Numbered from the stretch's first letter, positions 1 to 5,421 are shown. The stretch is 5,421 nt of DNA from Oscillospiraceae bacterium (GCA_016302225.1 JAEDOB010000164.1:1-5421); one strand, 5' to 3'. The notes: a model not told the origin generated them from the letters alone. A program made the numbers and translations.

Positions 1-617
1 AACCCTTCGAGAAAAATCAGATAGGCTCCTCCGCAATGCCCTACAAGAGAAATCCCATGAGATGCGAGCGTATCACCGCTCTTGCAAGATACCTGATGAT
101 AGACACCTTAAACCCCGCATTTACCGCAGGAACACAGTGGTTTGAGAGAACTCTGGACGATTCCGCAAACAAGAGAATTTCCGTTGCGGAGGGCTTCCTT
201 GCGGCGGATTCTATACTGAATATTCTTCTGAATGTTACCTCCGATCTGGTGGTATATCCCAAGGTCATCCGTCAGAGAGTTATGCGCGAGCTGCCCTTTA
301 TGGCTTCCGAGAACATTATGATGTCCGCTGTAATGAAGGGCGGCGACCGTCAGGAGCTTCATGAGAAGATCAGAAAATATTCCATCGAGGCAGGCAAAAA
401 AGTCAAAGAAGAAGGGTTGGAGAACGATTTGATAGACAGAATTTTAAAAGATGAAGATTTCAAGATCTCCGTTGAGGAAATGGAGTCCATACTGAAGCCC
501 GAGAGCTTCACGGGAAGAAGCGAGGAGCAGGTGACTGAGTTCATCAATGCCTGCGTAAAGCCCGTTCTGGAAAAGAATAAGGACATTCTCGACGAAACTG
601 CCGAGCTGTCCGTATAA
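1..617 (+). CDS. purB: Adenylosuccinate lyase, C-terminal part (5' end outside the window)
   Basis: This enzyme acts twice in purine synthesis: it splits SAICAR to AICAR and adenylosuccinate to AMP, releasing fumarate each time, in the cytoplasm. The reading frame is open from the window edge (first full codon at 3) to TAA at 615-617, giving the last 204 residues. The fumarase/lyase superfamily signature GSSAMPYKRNP lies at the very start; it is the flexible loop carrying the catalytic serine. It is followed by WFERTLDDSANKRI, LVVYPKVI and ELPFMASENI, and then by the C-terminal helical domain ending with the SFTGR segment. The ATG at 36 is an internal methionine inside the signature, not a start. 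The segment resembles the long (about 475-residue) type that includes human ADSL more than the shorter Bacillus type. No terminator is seen before the next gene, so read-through is possible. Confidence 0.96.
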   Translation, partial: PFEKNQIGSSAMPYKRNPMRCERITALARYLMIDTLNPAFTAGTQWFERTLDDSANKRISVAEGFLAADSILNILLNVTSDLVVYPKVIRQRVMRELPFMASENIMMSAVMKGGDRQELHEKIRKYSIEAGKKVKEEGLENDLIDRILKDEDFKISVEEMESILKPESFTGRSEEQVTEFINACVKPVLEKNKDILDETAELSV

Positions 618-633
618 TTCGGCTGTCTGCGGA

Positions 634-639
634 TATAAT
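634..639 (+). promoter_or_regulatory. Possible -10 element upstream of the DUF1540 gene
   Basis: A perfect TATAAT lies in the 69-base gap between purB and the DUF1540 gene, 48 bases before the latter's start codon. No acceptable -35 hexamer lies 16-19 bases upstream (with a 17-base spacer the hexamer would be CGTATA), and there is no extended TG motif, so this may be chance in an AT-rich gap. A small 5-bp hairpin (TTCCA 647-651 with TGGAA 656-660) follows it; it lacks a T-run and is not a convincing terminator. Confidence 0.25.
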
Positions 640-686
640 ACTATCGTTCCAACCGTGGAATAATTTATATTCGGAGATGATTTTCA

Positions 687-848
687 ATGACCAAGAACCC
701 CGCTATCAAGTGCGATGTTAAGTCCTGCAAGTACAACTACGAGTCGGAAAACTACTGCACTCTCGATACCGTAAGCATCGGCACACACGAGCCTCACCCT
801 ACCGTTTGCGAGTGTGTTGACTGTAAGTCTTTCGTTAAGAAGGGCTAA
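687..848 (+). CDS. DUF1540 domain-containing small cysteine-rich protein
   Basis: The product is a 53-residue protein of unknown function that matches the DUF1540 pattern found in many Clostridia. The start reads MTKNPAIKCDVKSCKYN, followed by the third cysteine at 24 and a C-terminal CECVDCKSF block. The six cysteines lie at 9, 14, 24, 41, 43 and 46, with a histidine at 38. Such clustering suggests metal (zinc) binding, but this is inference. It has no signal peptide or membrane segment, so it is probably cytoplasmic. The ATG at 687 is preceded by GGAG at 673-676 with 10 bases between them. The gene sits 69 bases after purB on the same strand and ends 25 bases before a strong terminator. It is therefore either the last cistron of the purB transcript or a short independent unit. 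Family assignment rests on cysteine spacing recalled from the family, not on a search. Confidence 0.88.
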   Translation: MTKNPAIKCDVKSCKYNYESENYCTLDTVSIGTHEPHPTVCECVDCKSFVKKG

Positions 849-873
849 GTGTTCAGCTGATACCAAGGAATAT

Positions 874-916
874 GCCCCGCCAACAGGTTCGGTTTGAACC
901 GTTGGCGGGGCTTTTT
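874..916 (+). terminator. Strong intrinsic (rho-independent) terminator
   Basis: An 11-bp perfect GC-rich outer stem (GCCCCGCCAAC at 874-884 with GTTGGCGGGGC at 901-911) is extended, across a single bulged A at 885, by a 5-bp inner stem (GGTTC 886-890 with GAACC 896-900). The loop is the five bases GGTTT, and the right arm runs directly into TTTTT at 912-916. This is close to an ideal terminator for the purB/DUF1540 transcript. The other side of the hairpin lacks a T-run on the minus strand, so it is not bidirectional. It ends just upstream of the next gene's ribosome binding site. Confidence 0.96.
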
Positions 917-919
917 CGG

Positions 920-925
920 AAAGGA
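920..925 (+). promoter_or_regulatory. Ribosome binding site of the phosphoesterase gene
   Basis: AAAGGA lies 6 bases before the ATG at 932 and decides the start. An in-frame ATG at 872 lies at the foot of the terminator hairpin, with its nearest purine run only 2 bases away, so it is unlikely to be used. Confidence 0.8.
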
Positions 926-931
926 TATAAA

Positions 932-1465
932 ATGATTTTTTACACCTCTGACTGGCATATTGACCATCAAAATATTTTGAAGCTTTGTGACCGTCCCTTT
1001 GCGGATATGGACGAAATGAGAGAAACCATTATTTCAAATTACTGCGCCCGTGTTACCCATAAGGACGATGTTTTCTTTCTGGGAGATCTGTTTTTCAAAT
1101 CCTCTGCATCTGACGGAAGTGCGGTGAAGGTCATGAAGGCTCTGCCGGGACACAAGCATCTTATTATCGGAAATCACGACAAGGCAATGGTGAAAAATAA
1201 GCAGCTTATGAGCCTGTTTGAAACTGCCGATGAATACAAAAAGATCAATGACGACGGCAGGACAGTTATCGCTTTTCACTATCCTATTCTGGAATGGGAC
1301 GGTTATTTTCACGGAACATATCATGTTTACGGACATATCCACAACAATACGGGAAATGAGCTTTATTCCGTTCTCGGTCAGCTGAAAAATGCCTTTAATG
1401 TTGGCGTTGATGTGAACGGCTTCTGCCCCGTGACGCTTTCTGAGCTTATTGCAAGGTCTGAATAA
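932..1465 (+). CDS. Calcineurin-like metallophosphoesterase
   Basis: The product is a 177-residue cytoplasmic metallophosphoesterase with the full set of superfamily motifs: D7-x-H9 (TSDWHIDH), G51-D52, G80-N81-H82-D83, H116 (FHYP) and G134-H135-I136-H137. These residues normally hold a two-metal centre that hydrolyses phosphomono- or phosphodiesters. Length and the late NVGVDVNGFCPVTL segment resemble the short single-domain phosphoesterases of the COG4186 type, whose substrate is generally unknown; no substrate can be read from the sequence. The start at 932 is supported by AAAGGA six bases upstream. Only 15 bases separate it from the T-run of the preceding terminator, so it has no downstream promoter of its own. 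The stop codon abuts that of the convergent permease gene. Confidence 0.93.
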   Translation: MIFYTSDWHIDHQNILKLCDRPFADMDEMRETIISNYCARVTHKDDVFFLGDLFFKSSASDGSAVKVMKALPGHKHLIIGNHDKAMVKNKQLMSLFETADEYKKINDDGRTVIAFHYPILEWDGYFHGTYHVYGHIHNNTGNELYSVLGQLKNAFNVGVDVNGFCPVTLSELIARSE

Positions 1466-2233
1466 TTATTTCAGCCGGTTTACGATAATTATTCCAAGAC
1501 CGAGTATTGTCAGAACAACACCCGTTGCCCTGTTAAGCGTTTTGGGACTTGCCTTGTTTGCGAATTTTGCAGCAATTCTTGCCCAGAGAAGGGTTGACAG
1601 AACACAGAATATCAGGCAGGAAATGTCGGGTGCGCCCGAAATCGCAAAGTGGCTGAGTGCTCCCGTCAGTGCGGTAAATGCCATAATGAAAACGCTTGTC
1701 CCCACGGCGGTTTTCAGCTCGTAGCCGAGAACGCTTGTGAGTATGAGCAGCATCATCATTCCGCCGCCTGCGCCCACAAAGCCGCAGATAAAGCCTATCA
1801 TCATTCCGCAGATAATGGACTGCATAAGCCGCTTTTTCGGTTCAACGCTTTCCATTTTCTCCTTTGTGGTCATTACGGGCTTGACGATGAATTTTATGCC
1901 CAGCAGAAGGGTCATATACATGGAAAACGTGCCCATAGTCTTGTTTGGGACAAGGCTTGCTACCCAGCTGCCCACAAGCGTGAAGCAAAGCACGGCTATC
2001 ATCATGGTGATACCGTTTTTGATGTCAAGATTTTTGTTTTTGCCGTAGGTGTATGCGCTGACCGCACTTGCCAGAACATCGCTTGCCAGGGCAATTCCCA
2101 CGGCGTCATAGGCGGGCATTCCCAGGAAGGTTATCAGCATAGGGGAGATAACGGCGGCTGCGCTCATTCCAGCAAAGCCTGTGCCAAGTCCTGCGCCTAT
2201 TCCCGCAATAAAGCATATTATAAATTCGTACAT
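1466..2233 (-). CDS. TauE/SafE (sulfite exporter) family membrane permease
   Basis: The product is a 255-residue integral membrane protein of the TauE/SafE family (PF01925 type), whose members move sulfite, sulfonates or other organic anions across the cytoplasmic membrane; the substrate here is not known. It shows the internal duplication typical of the family. A glycine-rich motif in the first half (GTGFAGMSAAAVISP, residues 17-31) is echoed in the second half by GFVGAGGGMMML (151-162), each followed by a conserved stretch near AYDAVGIALAS (41-51) and TAVGTSVFIM (175-184). A charged loop at about 118-137 links the halves. About eight hydrophobic segments are visible, as is usual. The start at 2233 has AAAGGA nine bases upstream and lies downstream of a good promoter. 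A farther in-frame ATG at 2299 overlaps the promoter's -35 box and would add a polar extension, so it is rejected. No sulfur-metabolism gene is nearby to suggest the substrate. Confidence 0.92.
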   Translation of the reverse strand: MYEFIICFIAGIGAGLGTGFAGMSAAAVISPMLITFLGMPAYDAVGIALASDVLASAVSAYTYGKNKNLDIKNGITMMIAVLCFTLVGSWVASLVPNKTMGTFSMYMTLLLGIKFIVKPVMTTKEKMESVEPKKRLMQSIICGMMIGFICGFVGAGGGMMMLLILTSVLGYELKTAVGTSVFIMAFTALTGALSHFAISGAPDISCLIFCVLSTLLWARIAAKFANKASPKTLNRATGVVLTILGLGIIIVNRLK

Positions 2234-2242
2234 TTTTATATA

Positions 2243-2248
2243 TCCTTT
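2243..2248 (-). promoter_or_regulatory. Ribosome binding site of the TauE/SafE permease gene
   Basis: On the minus strand AAAGGA precedes the ATG at 2233 by 9 bases. It supports the shorter start over the in-frame ATG at 2299, which falls within the -35 box of the promoter. Confidence 0.8.
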
Positions 2249-2270
2249 CCGATTTTGGGTGAATATTATA

Positions 2271-2299
2271 AGTATATCTCTGTTTGTGGAATATGTCAA
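2271..2299 (-). promoter_or_regulatory. Promoter of the TauE/SafE permease gene (sigma-A type)
   Basis: On the minus strand a perfect -35 TTGACA (2299-2294) is followed by a 17-base spacer and the -10 element TATACT (2276-2271), five of six consensus bases. A TATAAT lies 6 bases farther downstream but with poor spacing. Transcription should start near 2264, leaving a leader of about 30 bases before the ATG at 2233. It is divergent from the rimO promoter. Confidence 0.85.
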
Positions 2300-2362
2300 T
2301 ATAATCCTGTGACGGTATAGAGTATTTCGTGTGATAAAATGGTGTAATTTGCGATTTTTTGC

Positions 2363-2391
2363 TTTACAAAAGCCGATTTATATGGTATAAT
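2363..2391 (+). promoter_or_regulatory. Promoter of the rimO-pgsA unit (sigma-A type, extended -10)
   Basis: TTTACA (2363-2368, five of six consensus bases) is separated by exactly 17 bases from a perfect TATAAT (2386-2391). A TGG at 2383-2385 directly before it makes an extended -10. Predicted transcription start is near 2398, with a leader of about 30 bases. It is the only clear promoter upstream of the three rightward genes. No convincing operator palindrome is seen in the roughly 60 bases between the two divergent promoters (2300-2362). Confidence 0.88.
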
Positions 2392-2428
2392 ATATTAATA
2401 ATTATTTATACGAATGGAGAAATAAAAA

Positions 2429-3772
2429 ATGTCACTTAGCGTTGGAATGGTTTCTCTCGGCTGTTCAAAAAATCAGATAGACGGCGAGAGAATGCTTTAC
2501 AAAATACAGCAGGCAGGTCACAGGCTCATAGGGGACGCTGCCCTTGCGGACGTTGCTATCATAAACACCTGCGGCTTCATTCAGTCGGCAAAGGAAGAAG
2601 CTATCGAAACTATCCTCGAATTTGCCACCCTGAAAAAAGAGGGAAGAATAAAGAAGCTTATCATCACAGGCTGCCTTGCGGAGCGTTACAAGGAGGAAAT
2701 AAAGACGGAAATTCCCGAAGCGGACGGCGTTATCGGTATCGGCTGCAATGACGATATTGTCGCTATCCTCGACGAGATAGAAAAGGGCGAAACGGTAGTC
2801 CGTTTTGACAGCAAGGAAAAGCTGTCCATTACGGGCGGACGAGTTCAGACCACGCTGCCCTTTTTCGCATATCTGAAAATCGCAGAGGGCTGTTCAAACT
2901 GCTGTACATACTGCGCTATCCCGCAAATTAGGGGCAAGTTCAGAAGCGTTCCCATGGAGGACGTTGTTGCGGAGGCAAGGGAATTAGCCGAAAGCGGAGT
3001 TCGTGAGCTTATTGTTATAGCGCAGGATTCCACCCGCTACGGTGAGGACCTTTACGGCAGACTTGCACTTCCCGAGCTGCTGAAAAAGCTTTGTGAAATT
3101 GACGAATTAAAGTGGATAAGAGTGCTTTACTGCTATCCCGAGCGCATTACCGACGACCTTCTCAAGGTCATTGCCGAGGAGGAGAAAATCGTCAAGTACC
3201 TTGACATTCCCATTCAGCACTGCAACGGTGAAATTTTGAAGCGTATGAACCGAAAGGGCGACAACAAGTCCCTTCGTGAGCTGATGGAGCATATCCGTGA
3301 AGCCGTTCCCGGAATTATCCTGAGAACAACGCTCATAACAGGTTTCCCCGGGGAAACCGAGGAGCAGTTCACAGAGCTTGCCGAGTTTGTCCGTGACGTT
3401 AAGTTTGACAGGCTGGGCTGCTTCCCCTATTCTGCGGAGGAAAATACGCCCGCTGCGTCCTTCGACGGTCAGCTTGATGACGATGTTAAGCAGCACCGTG
3501 CGGACATTATCATGGAAGAGCAGATGCGTGTTGTTGACAGGAAAAATGAAGTGCTTAGGGGCAAGGTCATAGAGGTAGTTACCGAGGGATATGACCGTTA
3601 CGGTGACTGCTATTTCGGCAGAAGTGCCATGGACGCTCCCGATATTGACGGAAAGATATTCTTTACGTCCCCGAATATGAAGCTTGTTATGGGAAAATTT
3701 GTAAACGTACGCATTGATGATATTCTTGATTACGACCTGATTGGAGAGAGAACAGATGAACCTGCCCAATAA
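2429..3772 (+). CDS. rimO: Ribosomal protein S12 methylthiotransferase RimO (radical SAM)
   Basis: RimO adds a methylthio group to the conserved aspartate of ribosomal protein S12, using SAM and two [4Fe-4S] clusters. The 447-residue length is normal for the family. The N-terminal UPF0004 domain begins SLGCSKNQIDGERM and supplies cluster ligands C12, C48 (NTCGFI) and C82 (GCLAERY). The radical SAM domain has the CxxxCxxC motif at C155, C159 and C162 (EGCSNCCTYC), followed by AIPQIRGKFRS, the YLDIPIQH strand at 258-265 and TGFPGET at 304-310. A TRAM domain occupies about 375-440. The SLGCSKN start, IPQIRG and the DYDLIGE ending favour RimO over the tRNA-modifying relatives MiaB and MtaB. An extra cysteine (C158) sits inside the SAM-cluster loop. 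GGAGA at 2416-2420 lies 8 bases before the ATG. It is the first gene of a probable operon with pgsA. Confidence 0.96.
   Translation: MSLSVGMVSLGCSKNQIDGERMLYKIQQAGHRLIGDAALADVAIINTCGFIQSAKEEAIETILEFATLKKEGRIKKLIITGCLAERYKEEIKTEIPEADGVIGIGCNDDIVAILDEIEKGETVVRFDSKEKLSITGGRVQTTLPFFAYLKIAEGCSNCCTYCAIPQIRGKFRSVPMEDVVAEARELAESGVRELIVIAQDSTRYGEDLYGRLALPELLKKLCEIDELKWIRVLYCYPERITDDLLKVIAEEEKIVKYLDIPIQHCNGEILKRMNRKGDNKSLRELMEHIREAVPGIILRTTLITGFPGETEEQFTELAEFVRDVKFDRLGCFPYSAEENTPAASFDGQLDDDVKQHRADIIMEEQMRVVDRKNEVLRGKVIEVVTEGYDRYGDCYFGRSAMDAPDIDGKIFFTSPNMKLVMGKFVNVRIDDILDYDLIGERTDEPAQ
3743..3748 (+). promoter_or_regulatory. Ribosome binding site of pgsA inside rimO
   Basis: GGAGAG lies within the last codons of rimO, 7 bases before the ATG at 3756. 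A TTG at 3741 in the pgsA frame overlaps this site, so it is a poor start candidate. Placing the site within rimO suggests that the two genes are translationally coupled. Confidence 0.8.
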
Positions 3773-4307
3773 ACTGACTCTGCTGCGAGTTTTTCTTGTG
3801 CCCGTATTTCTGGTGTTTTTGCTGATACCGTCTATTCCCCACAGATTTTTGCTGGCGCTGGTGGTGTTTGCATTGGCGTCAATAACAGATGCGCTGGACG
3901 GACATATTGCCCGCAGCCAAAATCTAATAACGAATTTCGGAAAATTCCTTGACCCGCTGGCGGACAAGGTTCTGGTAATGGCTGCGCTGGTGGGATTTGT
4001 GGAGCTGGGATTTGCGGGCTCGGTGCCTGTCATAATCATTCTGGCAAGAGAATTTATGGTTTCGGGACTTCGCCTTGTAACGGCAGGCGAGGGCGTTGTG
4101 GTAGCTGCGGGAATTTGGGGAAAGCTGAAAACCGCTTTCACAATGGTGGCTATAATTGCCATTCTCGTTATGGCTGAATTTGCCATAGGCTGGGCTTACA
4201 GAGAGATAGTTTCCGCAGTTCTCATATGGGTGTCTGCGGTGCTTACTGTAATTTCGGGCGGCGTTTACCTTAAAGGATACGCTTCCTACATCGATCCCAC
4301 AAAATAA
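3756..4307 (+). CDS. pgsA: CDP-diacylglycerol-glycerol-3-phosphate 3-phosphatidyltransferase
   Basis: PgsA joins CDP-diacylglycerol and sn-glycerol 3-phosphate to give phosphatidylglycerophosphate and CMP, the committed step to phosphatidylglycerol and cardiolipin, at the inner face of the membrane. The 183-residue protein begins MNLPNKLTLLRVFLVPVF, a typical family start. It carries the complete CDP-alcohol phosphotransferase motif: D45, D48-G49, A52-R53, G62, D66 and D70, with the exact DxxDGxxAR-x8-GxxxDxxxD spacing. About six hydrophobic segments follow one another through the protein. It overlaps the end of rimO by 17 bases in another frame, so the two are almost certainly co-transcribed and probably translationally coupled. 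PgsA rather than another CDP-alcohol transferase is favoured by length, N-terminus and the rimO neighbourhood common in Firmicutes. No terminator follows. Confidence 0.95.
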   Translation: MNLPNKLTLLRVFLVPVFLVFLLIPSIPHRFLLALVVFALASITDALDGHIARSQNLITNFGKFLDPLADKVLVMAALVGFVELGFAGSVPVIIILAREFMVSGLRLVTAGEGVVVAAGIWGKLKTAFTMVAIIAILVMAEFAIGWAYREIVSAVLIWVSAVLTVISGGVYLKGYASYIDPTK

Positions 4308-4325
4308 GGTTTCCGAAAAAATGAT

Positions 4326-4331
4326 AAGGAG
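4326..4331 (+). promoter_or_regulatory. Ribosome binding site of the membrane GGDEF-like gene
   Basis: A strong AAGGAG lies 9 bases before the ATG at 4341. An in-frame ATG at 4332 directly abuts it and is too close to be used, so it selects 4341 as the start. The 33-base gap after pgsA contains no visible promoter or terminator. Confidence 0.8.
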
Positions 4332-4340
4332 ATGAGGGAA

Positions 4341-5421
4341 ATGTTCAACTATGTTGCGGAGGGAGTAGCTCTGTATCTGTCATTGCTTGTAGGTATATCC
4401 ACCGCTGCCAGCATTGTCAGATGGAACAAGGATAACATTATCTTCATCAACTGCGCATTCTGCATCTCCCTTTCGTCGCTTCTTAACATTATTTCCTGCA
4501 TATGCGGCGAGCATTACGGGGACGTTCCTCTATGGCTGAATTACGGCGTTTCAATGCTGTACTTCATTGCGCTTCTTCTGACCATGGTAATGTTCGTAAG
4601 ATATTTCGTCAACCTTATGTCAAAAGGGAAAAAAACTGTAAATATCACTAAAACAGCCATATTCCTGCCGTATATACTGTTTTGCGGGATAGTTCTGTCC
4701 TCGCCTGTTACGGGGTGGATATTCTCCTACGGAGCCAGCGGCTATGTCAGAGGTCCCCTGAGCAATCTGACATACGTTCTGATGATTTATTACAGCATTG
4801 TCATAATAACGATAATGTTCAAAAATCGTCAGAATATCACAGTCAGAGTTCGGTCGATCATTATGCTTTTTCCCTTCCTTTCGGGGGCGGTAATGCTGGT
4901 GCAGTATTTCAATAAAGATGTTTTGTTGACGGGTACGGCTGCGCTGGGTCCGCTGCTGCTGATGTTCCTTTTTCTGGAAAAGGATATCGTGGATATGGAC
5001 ACGCTTACGGGCTTTAGCGGACATCAGAGCTTTCTTGATGTTGCCGACAAGCGTTTTCAGAAGAAGGACGTTTTTTCGGCGGTGCTTATCTCCATGGACA
5101 ATTTTCAGGAGCTTGCCGACAATCTGGGAAGAAAGGCTGTCAACAAGCTAGTGTCCATGACTGCGGGATATATCGAGGAGGCACTTGAGCGGGTGACCTG
5201 CTTCCGTTATTCCGAAAACGAATTTACTGTTATTTTCGACGATAAGACTACATATGAGATAGACAGCTATTTGGCAGAGGTTGTAAACCGTTTCAAGGAA
5301 AAATGGGTCGTTGATGATAGTGAGATATTTTGCAAGGTGAGCATTGGTGCGGTTTACTGTCCGCAACAGGCGCAGGACACCGAGCAGCTGCTTGAATTGC
5401 TGGAATATGCCGTTTCAGCCG
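4341..5421 (+). CDS. Seven-TM membrane protein with a degenerate GGDEF domain (3' end outside the window)
   Basis: The frame is open from ATG 4341 to the window end, giving 360 residues of a longer protein. The first 213 residues form seven hydrophobic segments at about 5-25, 32-55, 66-90, 105-122, 142-160, 172-190 and 194-213. Positively charged loops (RWNKD, SKGKK, FKNRQ) place the C-terminus in the cytoplasm. The fold recalls 7TM sensor modules of histidine kinases and cyclases. From 218 the sequence follows a diguanylate cyclase domain (DMDTLTGF, then ISMDNFQELADNLG at 250-263), but the signature GGDEF is SENEF (291-295). The first metal-binding aspartate is S251, the substrate-contact Asn and Asp positions read A259 and N268, and no RxxD inhibitory site precedes the signature. 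Cyclase activity is therefore unlikely; the domain may bind a nucleotide, dimerise or control a further domain. An EAL or other output domain beyond the window is a guess. It lies 33 bases after pgsA, so it is probably the third gene of the operon. Confidence 0.82.
   Translation, partial: MFNYVAEGVALYLSLLVGISTAASIVRWNKDNIIFINCAFCISLSSLLNIISCICGEHYGDVPLWLNYGVSMLYFIALLLTMVMFVRYFVNLMSKGKKTVNITKTAIFLPYILFCGIVLSSPVTGWIFSYGASGYVRGPLSNLTYVLMIYYSIVIITIMFKNRQNITVRVRSIIMLFPFLSGAVMLVQYFNKDVLLTGTAALGPLLLMFLFLEKDIVDMDTLTGFSGHQSFLDVADKRFQKKDVFSAVLISMDNFQELADNLGRKAVNKLVSMTAGYIEEALERVTCFRYSENEFTVIFDDKTTYEIDSYLAEVVNRFKEKWVVDDSEIFCKVSIGAVYCPQQAQDTEQLLELLEYAVSA

Noticed and set aside
645..662. Small hairpin TTCCA/TGGAA after purB as a terminator
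   Set aside because: Its stem is only 5 bp and it is not followed by a T-run.
872..931. Extended phosphoesterase start at ATG 872
   Set aside because: The extra 20 codons are the terminator hairpin itself, the purine run is only 2 bases from that ATG, and the metallophosphoesterase fold starts naturally at MIFYTSDWH from 932.
2234..2299. Extended TauE/SafE start at ATG 2299
   Set aside because: That ATG overlaps the -35 box of a strong promoter and lies upstream of the predicted transcription start. The polar 22-residue extension is not typical of the family.
1649..2320. Plus-strand open frame (223 codons) rich in His and Cys
   Set aside because: It is antisense to the TauE/SafE gene. The His/Cys/Ala richness is the mirror of hydrophobic and Gly/Met codons on the true strand, and the frame runs across that gene's promoter.
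2300..2362. Possible operator repeats (TGTGA-like words) between the divergent promoters
   Set aside because: The copies are short, imperfect and unevenly spaced, and are not distinguishable from chance.
3107..4186. Long minus-strand open frame (359 codons) across rimO and pgsA
   Set aside because: It is antisense to two unmistakable genes, runs across their junction, has a low-complexity Ser/Thr/Arg-rich translation and lacks recognisable domains.
4620..5024. Minus-strand open frame of 134 codons opposite the GGDEF-like gene
   Set aside because: It has an Arg/Gln/His-rich translation without domains and no ribosome binding site that stands out. The plus-strand frame is open throughout and shows clear membrane segments.

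Overview
The window looks like a chromosomal segment of a low-to-mid GC Gram-positive bacterium of the Clostridia, most likely a Ruminococcus-like member of the Oscillospiraceae. The evidence is strong AAGGAG-type ribosome binding sites, sigma-A-type promoters, an intrinsic terminator, a DUF1540 mini-protein, and a rimO-pgsA gene pair typical of Firmicutes. The genus is an inference from protein character, because no database search could be run. There is no CRISPR array, transposase, phage gene, tRNA or rRNA, and I found no convincing new multi-gene system. Nearly all of the sequence is explained by seven genes.

Layout. Positions 1-617 hold the 3' part of an adenylosuccinate lyase gene (purB). 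A 53-residue, six-cysteine DUF1540 protein follows (687-848), and a very strong intrinsic terminator follows that (874-916). Only 15 bases after the terminator's T-run, a small calcineurin-like phosphoesterase begins (932-1465). It converges with a TauE/SafE-family membrane permease on the minus strand (1466-2233), and the two stop codons abut with no spacer. The permease and rimO diverge from a 195-base intergenic region (2234-2428) that carries one good promoter in each direction.

The rightward unit from that region is rimO (2429-3772), pgsA (3756-4307, overlapping rimO by 17 bases), and a membrane protein with seven predicted transmembrane segments and a degenerate GGDEF domain (4341 to beyond the window end). 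The single visible promoter and the tight spacing suggest one operon. It would join ribosomal protein S12 modification, phosphatidylglycerophosphate synthesis and a probable membrane-bound c-di-GMP-related sensor or effector.

The points most worth a second look are the GGDEF-like domain, which has lost essentially every catalytic motif; the terminator that leaves no room for a separate phosphoesterase promoter; the zero-gap convergent gene pair; and the resemblance of the purB product to the long, eukaryotic-type adenylosuccinate lyase rather than the Bacillus type.
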